From Cryptomeria japonica (lineage: Eukaryota; Streptophyta; Pinopsida; Cupressales; Cupressaceae), in the NCBI RefSeq assembly GCF_030272615.1, contig NC_081413.1, forward strand, positions 601,834,709 through 601,898,708: a stretch of DNA of 64,000 nt, given 5' to 3'. Position 1 is the stretch's first letter, and the number at the start of each line of letters is the position of its first letter. Shown one piece after another: positions 46,795 to 57,599 of this stretch. The translations under genes and the position numbers were made by a program. Below the pieces are notes generated by a model, which saw nothing but the letters and a program-made list of their open reading frames with translations, was not told the origin of the DNA and did no database searches.

Positions 46795-48069
46795 ATGGGG
46801 GAATATAGTGTGAGGGAACTTACTCATTGTCTCACTTAGACTAAGAGAGCCTATGATGAACCCAAAGTCAAGTATAAAGCCTCTTTGGCCAAGAGAAGAG
46901 AGCATGCTGAGAAACTGATGGACCTTATTGAAAATAGCTCTTCTGATGAAGCTGACATGGATGCCCTAGTTGAAGAAGTTGAAAAACTGAATGAATCAAA
47001 AACCAATCTGATAAAGGAGTTGGAAGGACTAACTATCAGAATGCGTCAAGAGCTTGAGAACAGAAGGAAAGCTGAAGATCTGGTAAAAGACAAAGATCAT
47101 GAGATCTCCAAGATGAAGCAAGAAATTAGTACCCTTACCACTCATCTCCAAGAGAGTAAAGTGGAAAAAGAAGAAGTACAAGGTGAACTAAACATGGCTA
47201 TTTCTGAGAATGCAACCTTGATGGAATCTAATGCCGCTATTTCCAAGGAACTTACTGAGTCAAAGGAGATACTTGCCAAATTTAATCAGAGTACTGCTAA
47301 GCTAGAGCAAAAGCTAGAATTGACAAAACCAGTAAAGAATACCACTGGACTTGGTTTCTCTAGATATGAGGAAGGTGAGACCTTTGGAACAAAAGTTGAA
47401 GCATCAAAGAAGCAATCAACATCCAAGGATAAAGGTAAGAAAAAATGTAAACCTGTTTGCTTTAATTGTCTCAAAGAAGGACATATTGCTAATGTGTGTA
47501 AGAGCAAGACCTACAATAATTTTCCTTATTTTCAAAACAATATGCCTAGATCTAATAGATTCAATTGAAACTGTTATGCATGCAACAAGTTTGGGCATAT
47601 ATCATTTGAATGCAGGTTGGTTTTGCACAACACTGGGAGATATCCTTCAGGGACTCAAGGAGTTGTTCTGGAACTTCCTGTGAACCAGAATTTCAACCGG
47701 TACAATACCTATGACCATCAGTCAGGTGGTTATCAAGCGGCAACTAGTTGGAGAGCAACTTGTTTGATCTATCATGGTAGCAGTCACACTGCTGCAACAT
47801 GCAGAAGGAAGAGTGGAAGTATGAATAATGAACCATGGAGAACACCTGGAATGGTATGCTATCATTGCAACAAACCAGGACACACTGCCAAAACTTGTAG
47901 ACTAAGAAAGAACCTATCGGATGATATACCGGTCACTCCAGAAGGGAAGATTGATGCTGAAACCGTTCAAGTGAATATGAATAAAACTTGGAAAAAGAAA
48001 TCAGAAGAAGAGTCACAAGATGAACCGGTTTCTGCACCTAGTGCGAAAGTCTGTGAATTGACAAACTGA
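46795..48069 (+). pseudogene. Gag-like ORF1: coiled coil plus four zinc knuckles
   Basis: ATG 46795 opens a frame of about 425 codons. Residues ~30-175 are Glu/Lys/Leu-rich coiled coil. Then come four CCHC-type knuckles: CFNCLKEGHIANVC, CYACNKFGHISFEC, a variant CLIYHGSSHTAATC and CYHCNKPGHTAKTC. Such a layout fits a nucleic-acid-binding, particle-forming Gag. Two in-frame stops interrupt it: TAG near 46837 and TGA at 47566, each one transition away from a Gln, Arg or Trp codon. It is the first ORF after the primer site, as expected for gag. Confidence 0.75.
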
Positions 48070-48507
48070 GCTTCAGAAAAAGATTAGGGGGAACATATCG
48101 GTGAAATATTTTGAACCCCTGATTTATATAGGTAAATATATTAACCAGTATATGTTACCTATCAGACGACAGAAGATCAGAAGTGGTAAAAGGAAAAATT
48201 AGGGTTTGAACCCTAGCGGTGATGCATTTATTATGGTCGGTGAGAGTTGTTTAAAAGGGATTTTTGATTTCATTATCACTTATCTATTTTCGAAAGAAGA
48301 ATTTTCAAGAGAAGAGTGACAAAGAGCGATTCGTCTAGTGATTCAAAGTGAATTCAATATTCTTGCAGAGGAATCCAACGATCTTTTTCAATCTATCAGT
48401 GAAGAACACTAAGTGATGATCTAGCAATCAAAGTGGTGTATTGTGGGCAACATTGGAAAACCCTAAATTTTGGTTTGTGAAGGTATTTCTCAAAATTCTT
48501 TCTTATC

Positions 48508-51500
48508 ATGGCTTCTACATCGCACTCTAGTTCTAGTGCACTTGAAGATTCAGCCAAATTTCTTTAAAAGAAAATGAAATACAATGCCCTGTCTCAAATA
48601 CCTGCCGAGTTATTTTTGAGGGAGATATTTTAGGGTATATAGATTGTAAATTGGAAGGCCTAGGATCCCTAGTGATTCATTCCCAGCTAAGTCTGTTATG
48701 TGGGGATGAAAAGAAGATCAAACCTGAGTATAGTGTCCTTGAGAAGATGAAACTGCACAATGCGGTGTATTTTCTAGAAGAGTTCACAGAAGAACATATT
48801 TGCATCATCCTCAACAGAATACATGGTGATAAGATGTATCTCAAATGGACACATGACATCACACCAGAAGCAATTCATGCTGTCATAGGTTTCTGCAATA
48901 TTGGAGAGGTACCAGCTCTACGAAAGGTCACCATAACTGAAATGACAAAGCTCACCGGTTCTGTGAGTGACCAACGAGCGATGACTATCAACACCATCTT
49001 TGATGATCTGGTAAAATATGCTTGCATGGTGATTGGTTACCGGATATTTTATGCCAGCAGAATGAACTCTGTCCCTGCTGTTGCAGTAAATGCCGCTTAC
49101 AGAATGATCAAGGAAGACACTACATTTGACCTATGTACCTGTCTATAGAAATAATTGCTGTTGAATATGAAGTCCATCAAATAGGACAATTCTCTAAGAT
49201 TCAGGTTTGGCCAACTTCTGGTTGGTTTATTCTTCTACTTTCAAGGTTATTTTCTTGGAGTAGGTGATGTTCAATGGTCTACTGACTTACTAGTTTCCAG
49301 ACAGATAAAGGAAAGCCTACAAGTAGTGGGAACTACCTATCCTAAGGTTCTAGGTAAATATTTTGATGAATTCAAATGGAAAATGAGCCAGAGAATGAGA
49401 ATATTTGATGATATTGTGAAGAAGTATGAAGATGACATCTACTTCACAATAAGGATAGATGAATGCATAATGGAAGTGGTGGAACCCAGAGAGGAAGAAG
49501 TTGAACCTATGGGGTATGAAGTGGTGAATGACATGCTGATTGGGTATGCCTCTACACTACTTGCATCACCACTAGATGCAAAGAAAAAGAGAACCGGTAC
49601 CTACTTGGAGAGGGTCACACCGGTTGAAGAACCAAAACAGAAAAAGGGCAAAGCAATGCCATTGGTATCTGCACCGGTTACCTCTGCCAGTCTGAAAGTG
49701 ACCAAGCGGTCACCAGCTAAGAGGAAACTTGAGATTATTCCAGCTAAGGTGTTTGAGAGAAAGCAAAAATCCAATAATCACTCACCGGAGATAGAGGACA
49801 TTGAACTGGAGATCCAAACAAAGAAGACAAGGCAATCAAGCAAAAAGACAAAGTCTACCAGTAATGTACCTGCAACTTCTGCACTGGTAAATATAGACAT
49901 CTCCTCTTATAAGCCAATGACACATTGTTAGAGGACAATTAAGAATATTAGGAGAAAAGTGCTTGATGATTTAAAGGAGTATTTTGATGATTTTAATGAT
50001 AATGAGAAAGAAGAGGTAGAACAGGAGGTCATTAAATATTTATGTGTTAATGATCGATCACCATCTAAGATTAGATCGGTTACACCAGATTCTTTATATA
50101 ATTCTTTAGATAATAAATGACGCATTGCCATTGAAAAAGAACAGGAGATCAGGGATAATTTTTTTGCACAATACTTTCCTGATGCCTCAAATTCTGAATT
50201 ATTTGAAATAATGGATAAGAACAAAGGCATCTTCTTCATGAGAAGGAGAAGACTCAGGCTACTAGAAGGAAAAGCTTCTGAAGTGGAAAAGGACACACAT
50301 ATACATGTGAAAGCTGCTGTCAATATGCACTGAGTATTTGAAGCTGCTAAGAAGGCTGACCAAGCACCTGACCTATCCTCAGACAAACCGGATGAGGTAT
50401 TTGACAGTGAAGGTGAAAGAGTGATAGAACAAATGGATACTATTGATGTTGATGCCTTAGATAATGAGGATGTCACTCCAGATAAATAAATAGTTGAGAC
50501 AGAGAAATAGGACAAAGAGAAAGTGGAAAAAGAGCAAGAGGAAAAAGAAAGGCAAGAAGAAATCAAGAGGAAAGAGGAAGAGAAAAAGAAAGAGGAAGAC
50601 AAGAGGAAAGAGGAAGAGAAAAAGAAAGAAGAGGAAAAGAGGAAACAAGAAGAAGACAAGAGGAAGGAAGAAGAAAGGAAGAAGGAGGAAGAGAAGAAAA
50701 AGCAGGAAGAGGACAAGAAGAAAGAAGAAATGGAGAAAAAACAAGAAGAGGAGCAAAAGAAGAAAGAAGAGGAAAAGAAAAGAGCAGAAGAGGAGAAGGA
50801 AGCAGAGAAGAACAAATAAGCGAAGATCAAGACAAAAGAAGGAGGGAAAACTCCTAAGGCAACCAATGATCAAACCAAATAGGTTGATACCACTAGTCCT
50901 ATTGATCTTCAATCAACAGATGAGTCTGAGCTGCTACGAAACATCAAACTTGCATAGGAGAGACTAGAAGAGTTGTGAAGGAAGAAAGAACAAGATGTCA
51001 TACAAACTGTCGTTGACACCCTTACCAGTATGATTCCCAATACCAACCTCCCCAGTACTGATTCCTCTCTATCCAAGCTTAAACTTCTTTGTACCATACT
51101 AGAGGACCAGGTACAATGCTTGGAAGATGTTGCTGAAGCAACTGCAAAGAAGAACCATGAAAAGGCACTCAATACTACCTTAGTCAAGCAAATGAATGAA
51201 CTGTGGATACAACTACTGAAACAACTGAATGATATCAGTGTTGCTATGGGTGAAGGTACATTACTGTTGAGTAAAATCTGCCAACCCCATCTATTTTTTG
51301 ACGATGTGCTTAAACAGAAAGCTAAACTCCAATCAAAGCTACAGACATATATCAACAATTTCAAGATGCCATATGATTCATTCACTACCTATGGACAAAC
51401 CGTTTATCATTATCAACATCAGACTACTAAGATGGACTCAGAGATCAGCAACCGGACTAAAGATTTGTAGGAGGTTCAACTGCTCTTATTACCAAGACTA

Positions 51501-51710
51501 CAGATTCTTCAGAAATGTTTTCTCAACCTGGAAGCTATCACGGTAACTCAAGAGATGAGTACCATTGATACAATGGAAGAACTGGCATTCCAGATGAAGA
51601 CTGAAAGTGAGGCTGCTACCTCACTACTTGAGTCATGGACATTGGCCATGAAAACTTTTATGCAGGACTTCAAATCTGTTTTTGAGAAATTTCATTCCTT
51701 ATTGTCATGA
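48508..51710 (+). pseudogene. Giant ORF2 (~1,070 codons) of unknown function in place of pol
   Basis: From ATG 48508 (one frameshift near 48600) a single frame continues to TGA 51708, interrupted by stops at 49146, 49929, 50118, 50331, 50487, 50508, 50817, 50880, 50955 and 51468 among others; most are TAA, TAG or TGA where CAA, CAG or CGA would fit. The N-terminal ~250 residues are globular (HGDKMYLKWTHDITPEAI; YPKVLGKYFDEFKWKM). A basic Pro/Ser/Lys middle follows, then ~110 residues of almost pure Lys/Glu/Arg coiled coil (50520-50816), then a helical C-terminus (LEDQVQCLEDVAEATAKKN; MQDFKSVFEKFHSLLS). I see no protease, integrase, RT or RNase H motif and do not recognise the family. Confidence 0.6.
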
Positions 51711-51977
51711 ACATCTACTCTATTTTATTATATAAGCAAAAAGGGGTTATTTTGCATTACTTTGTCATTGTTGGCAAAGGGGGAGTAGTGTACATTAAAA
51801 TTTTGGGTGAATGTTACCATTTCATGTACTTTCATGTTACCACTTTGGGGAGTAGTGTACATTGTAATTTCTGCAAAAGGGATAGTGTATATGCTTAGGG
51901 GGAGTAATTTTGATTATGACATTTTTGTTGTAAAAACACTTAGATGTTAAAATTTTCCTAAGTGTTGCCATCAATGC

Positions 51978-51990
51978 CAAAGAGGGATAT
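51978..51990 (+). promoter_or_regulatory. Polypurine tract before the 3' LTR
   Basis: CAAAGAGGGATAT abuts the TGTTGG start at 51991. The extra copy upstream of the 5' LTR reads CAAAGGGGGATAT. Confidence 0.8.
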
Positions 51991-53136
51991 TGTTGGCATT
52001 TTGATGATGTTTTGATTGTCATTGATGGACACACTTTCTTGATGTGTGAGTTATGCTCAACCGGTAATTGTTCCAACTGGTATTGTGTATTATTGAATGT
52101 ATAGTCTTTAGACTATCGATGTTTTGCAGAAGATGTTTACCGGTCACAGATTGATTGAAGACCCAAGCGGTATGAAGACCCAAGCGGTTCGAGGATCTCA
52201 AGCGGTACGAAGGACCCAAGTGGTAGTTAACTTTTGATCGAAACACTACGATCTACCAGTCTTCATTTTTGACAAATGGTAATCGGTATATTGTATTAAC
52301 CGGTATTACTCTGTGATGAGTTACCAACCGGTATTACTGTAATGTATGATGAGTTATAATCTAGCAACACTTTGGTGGTGTTTTTGTGCCGTGTTACCAA
52401 ATGTGTCTAGATACACTAAACCTAGGAACTTGTAGTCTAATCCTATTGGACCGACATGAAATTAGATTCCTTTATAAGGACATCATGTCTAGGGTTTTGT
52501 ATGTGAGATGTGTGATAGAAAAGGTTATGTGTGATCATTTAAGAGAAGATTAGGTCTGTGTGAAGAGATAGAGTGTGGAGATATTGAAGACTGAAGTAAT
52601 GTTGAAATGCATTAACAATGAGCTATCAAGGATCTAACTAAGCATACTATGCTATTATCTAGATCATTCACTTGTTGATTACTCACATCTTCAACAAGTC
52701 TGAAACCCTTAACCGGGTAGGCCCAGCAAAGACTTTCTAAATCCTCTAACAAGGTGGTTCACAACTGTGGATCTGAAATCCTTTAACAAGATAGTGTTTA
52801 ACAGGACTTGTCTCCTAACAGAGATCTAGATTCCTAACAGGATCTGTTCTAGTGAACAACATTGTATGACCTTAACCGGTCTGGTTTCTATTCTGTAGAT
52901 AGTTACTTGTGTGTTTCTACTCACCGTGGTTTTTCCCATTTGGGTTTCCACGTCAAATATCTTGTGTTATGGTGATTGTGCTCTTGTGGGTGAATGCTTT
53001 GTTTTCTATTTGGTTTGCATTTATCTTAACTAGTTTATTAGTGAATCTGTTGTACTGGTTATCTGCTAAACTGTTTAAAAGTTTGTTTACAATATTTTTT
53101 GGTATACTAATTCACCCCCCCTCTTAGTATTCATCA
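51991..53136 (+). repeat. 3' LTR of the non-autonomous element
   Basis: This 1146-bp LTR is closely similar to 45615-46744 (by eye well above 90%), with a few short indels, so the insertion is relatively recent. Confidence 0.9.
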
Positions 53137-53137
53137 T

Positions 53138-53480
53138 GATAAGCCTAAAGTAGTTCGACAACCTCCCTCCCAAGGCATTAAATTTTGTTGTTGTTGATAA
53201 ATTAGCTAAGACTAATCCTTGGCTTGCTGGAAGAGGAGAGGAGTTTCAGGACTCAAATGGGCAAACAATCTTAAATCTCTACAAACCTAGAAACTTAACC
53301 AATAATCTGACTGATGGCTGGTTTTGATCAAAGTTTTCCAAATTGTGATTGAGGATTGGAAAAACATTGCTTGAGAAAGTGACTCCCAAACCATTACCAA
53401 TACCATGAAAGAAGGTTGAATTAAAGATTAGAAGAAGGTGAAGGTGGATGTTGAAGAGACTAAGTTGATTTCATCCAAAT
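53138..53480 (+). pseudogene. Unidentified coding remnant next to the 3' LTR
   Basis: Directly after the LTR a + frame reads DKPKVVRQPPSQGIKF. After a one-base shift in a T run it continues VVVDKLAKTNPWLAGRGEEF and then NLYKPRNLTNNLTDGW before stops begin. The composition looks protein-like and the breaks look secondary, but I do not recognise the family. Confidence 0.3.
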
Positions 53481-54060
53481 TTTAATTAGTTTTAGTCTCA
53501 CATGAGAATCATAAAGGTATTAGCAGCAAACAAAAAGGTTGATATCCAGTCATTCAAACAACTTTCGTAAGACTTGTAAAAAATACAACATTTGCAGAAT
53601 CATTAGAAATTTATAACTAATCCCATGCAACATGAATGAAAATAACTTCTTAGTTCTTACTTAATGATGAGTGTATTAGTGAAGCTCAAAACATTGGGAA
53701 AATGTTATTATGCAGTTGGATCCAGAAATCCATCATACAGTGTAATGTTACTTTCCATGGAAATGCAACACTGTGAATCACTATGAAGTTAACATAGACA
53801 AGAGAAGTGTATCATAGATAGAATGTTTATTTTGCATTTTAAATTTAAACTTATTTAGACATACAATTGACACTGAGATTGTATTAAAGTGATTCGCCTC
53901 CTTTCCATTATAACTACATTGATAAAAGTTGCAAGAAGAAAAAACAATGAGTGAAAAGAAACAATATGACAAATAAGCATGATAATGGAAGATAGAAAAG
54001 AATGAACCATACAAAGATCTACTAGAATAAAACAAAATTAAAACAGTAAACATTGTATTA
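53481..54060. other. Intronic AT-rich sequence
   Basis: This lies between the LTR element and the first NUP1-like exon. No coding or repeat feature is seen. Confidence 0.4.
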
Positions 54061-54229
54061 AAAATAATTGCCCACCTCGAGAGTGTTTTATTTTTCAAGA
54101 GCTGCTCAAGTCCAACAATTTTGGACTCATTTCTTTGACTTTCCACTGTGTTGACTTCTCCCTCTTTATCAATCAAATTTGTTAGCACAACATTTTGTAG
54201 ACATATAACAAGTAATAAAACCAATTAAG

Positions 54230-54760
54230 AATGAAATACAACGAAAAAAACTCAGAAAATATAATTTCATTGCAAGCCATTCCAGTACTCCAGCCAGTAG
54301 TATTGTAATTGACAGCTCATCTAATGCTGAAGTGCTACAACTGTATGGGATGCTACTCTAAAAGTTTAACATCAGAGTTGATTGGATTATAGAATTGAAT
54401 AAGACCTTCCAGTTGAATAAGATATTACTTTACACAAGCTCCAATATTAGAATTTATTGCATTACAAAGTTGAATAAGACCCTCCAGCTTCCAAAAGTGC
54501 AGACAGTCAACTATACATGCTATTGTCCAGTTAAAGGATTCAACATTTTAAGTGAGTTGGGGATCTATGCCAACACAAGTTGCAAACCAATCTCAACAAA
54601 TAAAATTTTAGCACCATGCAAATTTAGTTACATTATCAACCACTCTCCCATTCAAGTTGATCTTGAAAAAATCAAGGTGACATGATACCTAGCATACCAA
54701 TGCAAACTCAAATAATTGCACAACAAGATGAGTATGCATTAGGGAGGACCATACATCCAT
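54230..54760. other. No gene seen, presumably intron or upstream of the NUP1-like exon
   Basis: AT-rich with only short frames. The partially repeated phrase TTGAATAAGA(T/C) near 54393-54480 is the only structure noted. Confidence 0.35.
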
Positions 54761-56320
54761 GAAGTAATCATGCTGAAAGAAAAACAACATGAGTCAACCT
54801 TGTAAAGGATGATGTATTTACATAAAGTATGAAATATACCTTTGACACATATAGTGCGCAAGACACATGAATACACATAAGATATCGATCAAACGTAAAT
54901 CTTGGATCATACCAATAAATAAGTACATATAAATACATGAATATATTTAAGGCATGATTTGAATAAGGATCGTACATGCGAATATATGTATCTTATAAAG
55001 CATGGGATGTTCATTGTAACACGTAGAGTGTCCATGAATTCACTTAAGCACACATGTTGTGCATGGAGCATGAAGAATACACTTGAAACATGAGGAATAC
55101 AAATGAATACACATGAGTCATAAGGCATACAAACAAATACCTTGAAGCATGAAGCATACAATGAGCACTTAAAGCATGAAGCATACAAATGAATACACTT
55201 GAATTATGAAGTATACAATGAATACATAAATCATGAAGCATACTCGTGAATATACTTAATGCACAAAGCAGGAAGCATAGATGAAGCATGAGGCATCCAG
55301 ATGAATCCACTAAAGTCATAAAGCATACACTTGAATATATGTAGAGCATGAATTCTCTTAAGTCATGAAACATACATATTGTTACACGAAAGGCAAAAAC
55401 ATGAAGCATCCATGCAAGACATGAAGTAATACACACAAATACCCCCTAAGGTACAATGCATATATGAAAAAGTACACGTATAAATCATGCAATGAGGAAA
55501 TCATGTTGAAGACACAACAAACACATTAATATCCATAATTTATCAGGTATATATACATAAAACATGCATTTAAGAGAAATATACATGAGGCACATGGATT
55601 CACTTAAAGCATGAAGTATGCACATAAAAAATAAAGATTACATATAGAGAATACACATGAATATACCTGGGGCAAGAAGCATTCATGCAAACCATAAAGT
55701 TTACACATAAGGCACAAATACATGTAAAGCATGAAGTGTACACATGAATTCACTTAAGGCATGCAACATACACGTAGCATAAAGTATACATAAATACCAT
55801 AAGATGTCCATACACGTAGAATAAAGTATACATAAATACCATAAGATGTGAAGTGTACACATAAGGCATAAGATAATGGATACATGTAAGCAAAGAATCG
55901 ACATACATGAATATATGCAAGGCATGAAGTAATGCACATAAGGCATGAAGGAGCTATGTAAAGCACAAACCATACATATGAATACATGCAAGGCATGAAT
56001 CATACATGTAAACCATGAAGTAATACATAAATACACATAAGGTACAAGCATATATGAGAAAGGTTCTCATGGAGTGGATATGCTGAAGACACATCGATCA
56101 TGAAGCATACAAGAGAGAGGCATTCATGGAATAGACATTTGAAAACATCTCATTCATGAAGTAACACAAATACACATATGATATAAAACACATATGCCAG
56201 ACACAGGACAAACATGGTACAAGCACAAGGTATACATGAGGGAAGTGTACATATAAAACACCCATGGAGTAGGCATGCTCAAAACATATTAGACACTTAG
56301 CAGTTAAAGGCATACTCATA
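54760..56320. repeat. Degenerate minisatellite, CATGAAGCATACAAATGAATAC type
   Basis: For about 1.5 kb, variants of AAGCATGAAGCATACA and AATGAATACACTTAA alternate with a spacing of roughly 25-40 bases. Minus-strand frames rich in Cys/His/Tyr (MYASCFK, CMLHASR types) are by-products of the repeat. Confidence 0.8.
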
Positions 56321-56469
56321 AGAATGCAATGTTAGCTAGATCAATTAAATTTTTGATTTATTTAAGAAGAGGGTTGAATCATTAGTTCTAACTGAGTAGT
56401 TGTTAAAGAAGGTTTGTCGAATAGGCTAGCAGAATCATGCTCTGAATATTGTCAATTATGTTTTTTAAT

Positions 56470-56690
56470 ATAATTTTCATGCTTTGCATCACAATGCTCC
56501 AACGTTGACATTACCTAATTCTTTGTTGCTCATTGAAGCTTACACAAATTCTACTGAGGATGTCATAGGAGCCACCTTGTTATAAGATGGTAAAATAGTA
56601 TGCTACTATTCAAAGGTTTTCTTTTCAACAATGAGGGACTATATAGCTTATAATAGAACTTTATGCATTAGTCTAGGTGATGAGAAAGCG
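56470..56690 (+). pseudogene. Ty3/gypsy RT-RNase H scrap
   Basis: The + frame through NAPTLTLPNSLLLIEAYT, then DVIGATLL, a TAA, DGKIVCYYSK and RDYIAYNRT follows the order of the start of the gypsy RNase H domain (aPvL.lPd...F.ve.DAS...iGa.L.Q.gkpi.y.SK......Y). The conserved Gln has become a stop. No other part of that element is nearby. Confidence 0.6.
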
Positions 56691-57299
56691 TATAAAAAAT
56701 AGTACGAGAAAGACTCAAATTATGGGGAATACAAATAGCAAGAAAATACATGATCATCGAGGGAAAATCTAAGATTGGTTGAAAAATATAAGATAGCAAC
56801 CATGCAGATCATACAACAGTGATAAGGAGAATGCCTAAATAATAGTCCATATGAATCACCAAGTAATAGCAGCATATAGTCATAATAATCCTTACATAGA
56901 GCAACCATGGATTCAAGTAATAAAAACTAGAACAATAAATTCCATATAAAAGTGGTTAGACTTAAAACGATAAGGAAAATTTAAAAATGCTAAAGAAAAT
57001 GTCAAGTAATAAAAAAAATTACAAGGATGAGGTATATTCATAACTTTTGCAGTCCCGTCATGGATATCAACACTAGAAGAAACTCATACTGTTAATGTAC
57101 ATACAAGACAATATGGGAGTTCATTATACCCAACAACTTGTGGTGTTGTTGTTCATGTTGGCTCTATTGGACCCTGCAATTAAGATTCAATATACATTAT
57201 TCAATAAGATTAACTGTGCAACATAATGAAATATTGAACAGTGTGTTATCTTATTGAGCTTCGCTTGGTTTCGAGAATAGTTTAATATTCTCTACTTAA

Positions 57300-57590
57300 C
57301 AGGGCCAACCACGTGAAGGTGGAAGCTCATTTGCCCACCCCCCTTCCCCCCCCCCCCAACATCACTCTAAATTCCCCGTTAACATCTAACATTCATTCAT
57401 TCTTTCTACCATTAACAAAATATAACATTCATTCATTAATATCACATAACGTTCATTAACACATAACATTGATTAACATTAATTAACATGCAACATTCAT
57501 CAATATTAATTAACACATCATTCATAACCATCCATTAGCACATAATTACATTCATTAACACATAAAAATCAGTCATTATCAAATAAGGTA
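57300..57590. repeat. C-run and ATTCATTAACA minisatellite
   Basis: A 13-base C run lies near 57346. From 57380 to 57590 a short unit CATTCATTAACACATAA recurs with variation about ten times. Confidence 0.75.
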
Positions 57591-57599
57591 GATTACGAT

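Larger units (their letters stand above)
45615..53136 (+). mobile_element. Non-autonomous LTR retrotransposon with gag-like ORF and giant non-pol ORF
   Basis: The LTRs at 45615-46744 and 51991-53136 start TGTTGGC and end ATTCATCA. The primer site TGGTATCAGAG (46747-46757) fits initiator-Met tRNA, and the purine tract before the 3' LTR is AAAGAGGGATAT. The interior (5.2 kb) codes on + for a zinc-knuckle protein and a second long ORF, with no protease, integrase, reverse transcriptase or RNase H motif. It sits in an intron of a NUP1-like gene on the opposite strand. No target duplication can be defined because of the extra internal copy at 45283-45614. Confidence 0.85.
44695..54200 (-). pseudogene. 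NUP1: NUP1/NUP136-like nucleoporin gene fragment, interrupted by an LTR element
   Basis: Minus-strand exons in order: about 54200-54083 ending IVGLEQLLKNKTLSR before a GT donor; 45200-44957 starting EKFNRLIGSLQS and ending near LSPSVTE before GTAAGT; and about 44820-44695 with DDARSTPADIAKAFMGMR. The first junction (TLSR joined to EKFNRL) and the later STPADIAKAFMG motif match, in order, the region of Arabidopsis NUP1/NUP136 that reads LE.IL..KTFTR..VDRL..LLRS and SPAQLAKAYMG (from memory). NUP1 is a plant nuclear-basket nucleoporin. Damage: TGA right after GSLQS (about 45166), and an apparent phase mismatch between the second and third exons. The intron after exon one contains the LTR element 45615-53136. 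N-terminal and FG-repeat exons were not found in the window. Confidence 0.6.

Noticed and set aside
50457-50967. Leu/Phe/Ser-rich minus frames and an Arg/Lys-rich + frame over the purine tract
   Set aside because: They are shadows of the Lys/Glu coiled coil of ORF2; the frame at 50523 is the one continuous with the rest of ORF2.
54907-56319. Several minus-strand frames of 60-147 codons rich in Cys, His and Tyr
   Set aside because: They arise from the degenerate ATGAAGCATACA minisatellite and show no family pattern.
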